Origin: an uncultured Bacteroides sp.
GTDB taxonomy: Bacteria > Bacteroidota > Bacteroidia > Bacteroidales > Bacteroidaceae
Reading direction: 5' to 3'
Assembly (NCBI GenBank): GCA_900553815.1
Contig: USEY01000049.1
Span: 1 to 29,013 of the forward strand
Length of the DNA stretch: 29,013 nt
In this document: positions 25,488 to 29,013 of the stretch, in pieces
Layout of the letters: each line of letters begins with the position of its first letter
Numbering within the stretch: the first letter of the stretch is position 1
Translations under genes and position numbers: made by a program
The notes under the pieces: generated by a model
The model's database searches: none
Told to the model about the DNA's origin: nothing
The model's input: only the letters and a program-made list of their open reading frames with translations

Positions 25488-27260
25488 TTATTTCATGGTC
25501 TGTTTCCTTTGTTTGGTATCTACGGGTCCACCTTTGTCGTTGATGATGTGTCTGAAAACAGTATCGGTTTTTTTGTTCCAGCCAAGCATGATGCCTACTT
25601 TGTGGTAGAAACTGTCTTCTACGCTTGCCGGGGTTTCTATCAGCCGGTCAACGATGAGGGGAGTGTCAAAGAATCCGTAGATGCCTATTCCCCATGCCTG
25701 ATGTTTCTTGACATGGTCGGCCACTTTGTAGGAAGCATAGCCTAGAATGTTGTCGTGGCTCCAGATGTCATTTGTGGGCGGGTCGTAGGGAAGTTCGCAT
25801 TGATAGAAATATACACGTCCACGTTCGCCGTTCCAAATGGTTTGGTACTCTTGAAAGTGTTCGTTGAAGAGTCCGTAGACGGTAACGTCATGGCCGTTTA
25901 CAATGAGCCCGTTGGCGCATTTGCTTTTGTCCCAACCTATTCCATTGCCATGGTCGGCTCGCCAAAACCAGGCGTGGTCGACGTAGACATTGTTGCTGTT
26001 GATGGTCATGCAACTGTTGGCAGAGCCTTCCTGGGCACCACCTATGCGGAAGAATACGTCGTAGAGGAAAATGGGGTCTTTCTTGTGCTTCTTGGTGGTG
26101 GGGTGTTTATCGCCAATTTCCACTAATGTTTCTGATGGGGTAGAGGAAGCATCAACTACAAGGCTGATGATGCTGATGCCGGGAACATCGGCTGTACTTA
26201 AAGCCTTGTTGCCGTGCTGAGGAATGAGGGTGGCCATGCCGATACCCATGACTACTGTTCCTGGACGTGTGACGCGGATACTTTCTTCCAGTTGGTATAT
26301 GCCGGGGGTAAACAGCAAGTGTTTGCCCTGTTGCAGGGCTTTGTTGAGGCTGGCTGCATTGTCTTTGCCAGGGTAAGCAATATGAAAGTCTGTCAATGGG
26401 ATGCGTTGTTCTTTCAATCGGGTGTTGCTCCAGTCAATGCCTTCCGAGTTCTTTTTCAGGCCGGGAATAACGAGTTGGTAGGTGTTGTTGGTAAATGTCC
26501 AATATGGTTTTTCTCTTACTTCGGGAGTAAGTGGAATAGTGGTTACTGGTTTTTCCGGCCAGTCTTCGGCTGGGGCGTTTTTAACACCGAGGTATACCAT
26601 GTTCCATACGCCTCCGTCCCATTGCTGGAACTCGCTGTTGCGGGAAAACCATTGCTGTTGCGAGCCCGATATTACTTTTCCATCTATTTTGCAGTCTGCC
26701 ATGAATCCACCGCTGGAGGCTCCTTCAAACAGAGTCAGGTCGCCTTTTACATGGACACGGCGTAGGGGAGCAGCCTGTGATACACCCCAGATGTTGTTGC
26801 CACCAGTAGGTTCGATGGTAAGGTTTTCTACCGAACGCCAGAAATTACAAAGGACGTGGCCTTTGGTGGCATTGGAACGGACTGCGCCTTGAATGACGAC
26901 ATCGTCGGGAGACTGTCCAAGACCGATGACATGCGTATAATAGCCTACTTGTATGTCGAGCTGGTAGACACCCGGTTTGAACAGATAGGCATATCGTTGG
27001 CTGGTGAATTCATAATCGGGAAATGTCAGTCCGGCATGAATGGAATCAAGTAGTTCCTGTATTTCATTCATGTCCATTGACGGGTCGAAAACAAAGGTGT
27101 TTATCCCGAATTCCGACTGGTTGCATTTTTGTGCAATGGCCTGAATGCGAGGTGCCATTTTCTTATCAGCATTGCGCTGCATGCTGTCTGATTGGGCATG
27201 AAGAAAACTGCAGCAGAATAGTGTGAGCGATAATAAGGTTGATTTTGGTGTCATATACAT
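25488..27260 (-). CDS. Secreted right-handed beta-helix protein of unrecognised function
   Basis: The 590-residue product begins with a signal peptide (MYMTPKSTLLSLTLFCCSFLHA; the third residue is an alternative start Met). I recognise no named enzyme family. The first part contains MNEIQELLDSIHAG and a segment with LFKPGVYQLDIQVGYYTHVIGLG, which resembles the 'fibre of gapped strands' opening of pectate-lyase-like and GH55-like beta helices. A second, similar opening occurs near residues 300-345 (LNKALQQGKHLLFTPGIYQL, RVTRPGTVVMGIGMATL). This suggests two helices in tandem, as in GH55. Conserved-looking polar stretches are DHAWFWRADHGNGIGWD and QTIWNGERGRVYFYQCELPYDPP. It probably acts on a polymer outside the inner membrane. 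It follows the ADP-ribosylglycohydrolase-family gene after 124 bp. Confidence 0.75.
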   Translation of the reverse strand: MYMTPKSTLLSLTLFCCSFLHAQSDSMQRNADKKMAPRIQAIAQKCNQSEFGINTFVFDPSMDMNEIQELLDSIHAGLTFPDYEFTSQRYAYLFKPGVYQLDIQVGYYTHVIGLGQSPDDVVIQGAVRSNATKGHVLCNFWRSVENLTIEPTGGNNIWGVSQAAPLRRVHVKGDLTLFEGASSGGFMADCKIDGKVISGSQQQWFSRNSEFQQWDGGVWNMVYLGVKNAPAEDWPEKPVTTIPLTPEVREKPYWTFTNNTYQLVIPGLKKNSEGIDWSNTRLKEQRIPLTDFHIAYPGKDNAASLNKALQQGKHLLFTPGIYQLEESIRVTRPGTVVMGIGMATLIPQHGNKALSTADVPGISIISLVVDASSTPSETLVEIGDKHPTTKKHKKDPIFLYDVFFRIGGAQEGSANSCMTINSNNVYVDHAWFWRADHGNGIGWDKSKCANGLIVNGHDVTVYGLFNEHFQEYQTIWNGERGRVYFYQCELPYDPPTNDIWSHDNILGYASYKVADHVKKHQAWGIGIYGFFDTPLIVDRLIETPASVEDSFYHKVGIMLGWNKKTDTVFRHIINDKGGPVDTKQRKQTMK

Positions 27261-27273
27261 ATGAAAACAAGAA

Positions 27274-27342
27274 AGGTACGCACCGTGTAGGATTAGAAAA
27301 TGTCTTCTGATATGCTTCTTCTACTCCGACCAGTGCGTACCT
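27274..27342 (-). terminator. Intercistronic hairpin after the ADP-ribosylglycohydrolase gene
   Basis: On the - strand AGGTACGCAC (27342-27333) pairs perfectly with GTGCGTACCT (27283-27274) around a loop of about 49 nt, followed by TTCTTGTTTT. It fills most of the 124-bp gap to the beta-helix gene. The long loop makes a processing or attenuation stem as likely as a terminator. Confidence 0.6.
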
Positions 27343-27384
27343 GGTAATTATGTAAATGTGTTGTTTATGATGGTTTGTGTCGTT

Positions 27385-28941
27385 TTATTGGAAGGAAAAT
27401 TTGTAATTGACATTATTCTTGTCTGCGGTTTTGTAAACAACAGCACCGGTGATAGCCACTTTACATCCGGCTGATTCGGGTCTCTTTTCTCCTTTTACAA
27501 CCAGTTTCACGGTATGCTTTCCTTGAGGCAAGTTGAGTACGTGGAAGATGTTGATGCCACGGTGCTCTTGTCCGGCGTAGTCAAAATAGCAATCGATGGT
27601 GCGCTTGAAGTTGCCATCTACATATACATCGGCTTTACCACCGTCTTTTACCCACCATCCTTCTATAGAAACGCCTGTTCCTTCGAAAGTGTAGCTGATT
27701 TCATCACCGCTCTTCTCACTGTACTTGGCCCATTTATTCTCATCAGATTTCCAATTGCCTTTTAATGACCAATTGTCGGTATCGTTGATGGATACTCGCT
27801 TGTCGAGTACAGTCTTGGGGAAAGCATCTTCCATCGGGAAGGCTTCTGGCTGTTGGGGTGTAAAGGTAACGTCTGTATCTGTAACTTTTCCACCATTTTG
27901 GGCTATGATTTTTTTTGCATATTCCGCTGTTCTCTTTACCAGCGTATTGAATGAATAGCTTGTATGTATGAAGAGTGTATCTCCAACTTGTTTAACAGCA
28001 TCCTGATATGCTTCAGGCAGGCTGCTGAAACCTTTAATGATACCTAAGACAGCAATAGCATTAGAGGGGTTACAGTCGGAATCCTGGCCACAACGGGTAC
28101 TGATTTCCATGGTCTTGTCTACATCGCCTTCACCGTACAGAAGTCCCATTACAATATAGGCTCCATTCAGTTTTGCATCAATATTGAATGGTTTGCCAGC
28201 TTCGCAAATATTCAAATGTCCCCATTTGTTTTCCAGTTCTTGCCAAGCTTTGCGCCAATCATTGGGATATTGCTTGTGCAGAAGAATTACGTCTTGAATA
28301 TTTTTGTAGTAATCACTTTCTGCAGGAATAGATTGGAGGGCTTTGTTGATGATAGAAGGGATATCGTTTTGTAAGTAGGCTTCTGAATACAGAGCTGCTA
28401 CAAACATACCTCCATAAACTCCTTCACCGTAGTTCATGATATGTCCTACTTTGTCTGCCATTTTATTGGCTGTCTGAGGCATACCGGGGCACATAAAACC
28501 GATGTAGTCGGCTTCAATCTGGAAGTCTATGTCGTCTGCATGAAGGTTATAGTCAGGATGACCGGACTGGGGTGGGAAAATGCTATCGAAATAGTTTTTG
28601 CGTGCCTGTACATTGGCATGCCACAGCATGTAGCCGGCTTTGGCAAACAGTTCCTGATACTTTTTAGCAGGAGCATCCATGCCATATTTGTCCATTGTTT
28701 CCATTAATGTAACTTGCACGTAGATGTCATCTTGCCATTTAGCACCTTCTACATCAGCAGGTTTCCATTTGATGCTGTCTTCAAATGTTTTTCCTTGAGC
28801 CTTGAATTCAGTAGGAGCACCATAGGTTACTCCAACCATTTTTCCAGCCCAACCTCCGGCAATCTTATCCTGGAGGGTTGTTTTTGAAATTGTTACAGTT
28901 TGGCTGTCTGATTTTTTTGCAGTGTTACAGGCAGTCAACAT
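27385..28941 (-). CDS. ADP-ribosylglycohydrolase-family lipoprotein (signal region disrupted)
   Basis: The family hydrolyses N- or O-glycosidic bonds to ADP-ribose or related ribosides using two Mg ions. Metal-site motifs are visible: KWQDDIYVQ (Asp71, Asp72) and CGQDSDCNPSNA (Asp287, Asp289), the counterpart of GGDTD..A. Residues 10-350 are the alpha-helical catalytic domain (DKIAGGWAGKMVGVTYGAPTE near the start). The C-terminal 130 residues form a beta-sandwich (ISYTFEGTGVSIEGWW, GKADVYVDG) that may bind carbohydrate. The only canonical start in this frame gives MLTAC, a lipobox without its hydrophobic helix. The missing part is encoded just upstream: KYCLGVSALMLTAC in frame but without ATG/GTG/TTG, or a shifted ATG frame from 29003. 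Similar enzymes occur in Bacteroides ribose loci, which fits the ribokinase and transporter here. Confidence 0.87.
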   Translation of the reverse strand: MLTACNTAKKSDSQTVTISKTTLQDKIAGGWAGKMVGVTYGAPTEFKAQGKTFEDSIKWKPADVEGAKWQDDIYVQVTLMETMDKYGMDAPAKKYQELFAKAGYMLWHANVQARKNYFDSIFPPQSGHPDYNLHADDIDFQIEADYIGFMCPGMPQTANKMADKVGHIMNYGEGVYGGMFVAALYSEAYLQNDIPSIINKALQSIPAESDYYKNIQDVILLHKQYPNDWRKAWQELENKWGHLNICEAGKPFNIDAKLNGAYIVMGLLYGEGDVDKTMEISTRCGQDSDCNPSNAIAVLGIIKGFSSLPEAYQDAVKQVGDTLFIHTSYSFNTLVKRTAEYAKKIIAQNGGKVTDTDVTFTPQQPEAFPMEDAFPKTVLDKRVSINDTDNWSLKGNWKSDENKWAKYSEKSGDEISYTFEGTGVSIEGWWVKDGGKADVYVDGNFKRTIDCYFDYAGQEHRGINIFHVLNLPQGKHTVKLVVKGEKRPESAGCKVAITGAVVYKTADKNNVNYKFSFQ

Positions 28942-29003
28942 TAATGCCGAAACACCTAAACAATACTTCGGTAAATTTTTACCGATAAATTAAAATTAAA
29001 CAT
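28942..29003 (-). other. Upstream signal-peptide remnant of the ADP-ribosylglycohydrolase lipoprotein
   Basis: In the gene's frame a stop lies at 28992-28990, followed by codons for F-I-G-K-N-L-P-K-Y-C-L-G-V-S-A-L before the ATG. The stretch is a good lipoprotein signal but would need ATC at 28986 as start. In the neighbouring frame ATG at 29003 begins MFNFNLSVKIYRSIV and stops at 28958-28956. One extra T in the TTT run at 28960-28958 would fuse it to LGVSALMLTAC. Either a lost start codon, a non-canonical start, a one-base deletion or a sequencing error explains this. Confidence 0.65.
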
Positions 29004-29013
29004 AGAATCGGCA

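Noticed and set aside
20001..29013. Expected SusC/SusD pair of a polysaccharide utilisation locus
   Set aside because: No TonB-dependent receptor or SusD-like lipoprotein is encoded anywhere in the window; it may lie beyond the right edge.

Overview
The window is a piece of a Bacteroides-type chromosome (order Bacteroidales). The evidence is the TAnnTTTG-type promoter elements, A/T-rich ribosome binding regions instead of clear Shine-Dalgarno sites, S2, EF-Ts and IMP dehydrogenase sequences of the Bacteroides kind, and the conserved block of three SurA/parvulin-like proteins, an OstA-like protein and MutL. The species cannot be fixed from the sequence alone.

Left part (1-11644, all + strand) is core genome. 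It holds the 3' part of rpsB, then tsf with a strong terminator, then guaB with its own promoter motif and terminator. After a gap of about 400 bp carrying a 22-bp tandem repeat comes a six-gene run: parvulin-type PPIase, chaperone-like lipoprotein, SurA-like PPIase, OstA-like protein (overlapping surA by 16 bp), a small single-pass membrane protein, and mutL. This run joins outer-membrane protein folding, probable lipopolysaccharide export and mismatch repair. MutL keeps its ATPase motifs, but the residues of the usual C-terminal endonuclease site are largely replaced.

Boundary part (11645-12916): a terminator, a second tandem repeat (exactly 22 bp x 5), a promoter, a small nitroreductase-family gene, and a hairpin between convergent genes.

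Right part (12917-29013, all - strand) is an accessory carbohydrate locus. In transcription order it encodes an ADP-ribosylglycohydrolase-family lipoprotein, a secreted beta-helix protein of unrecognised function, a secreted TIM-barrel glycosidase with an F5/8-type domain, then (behind a good promoter) a ribokinase, a GRP/DMT-type sugar transporter, a 1070-residue fusion of a sialate-O-acetylesterase-like domain to a GH127-like domain, a BglX-type GH3 enzyme, and a GH28-related beta-helix enzyme. I infer a system that deacetylates and trims a furanose-containing glycan or nucleotide-like molecule, imports the released pentose (probably ribose) and phosphorylates it. The combination recalls the Bacteroides ribose-utilisation (rus) loci, which also pair ribokinases with an ADP-ribosylglycohydrolase-family enzyme. 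No SusC/SusD pair or regulator is in the window; they could lie past the right edge.

Features that gene names do not explain: three unrelated tandem-repeat arrays whose periods are 11 or 22 bp (one or two helical turns); large hairpins between genes of the carbohydrate locus; a 12-bp inverted repeat framing one of its gaps; and a damaged or non-canonical start for the ADP-ribosylglycohydrolase lipoprotein.
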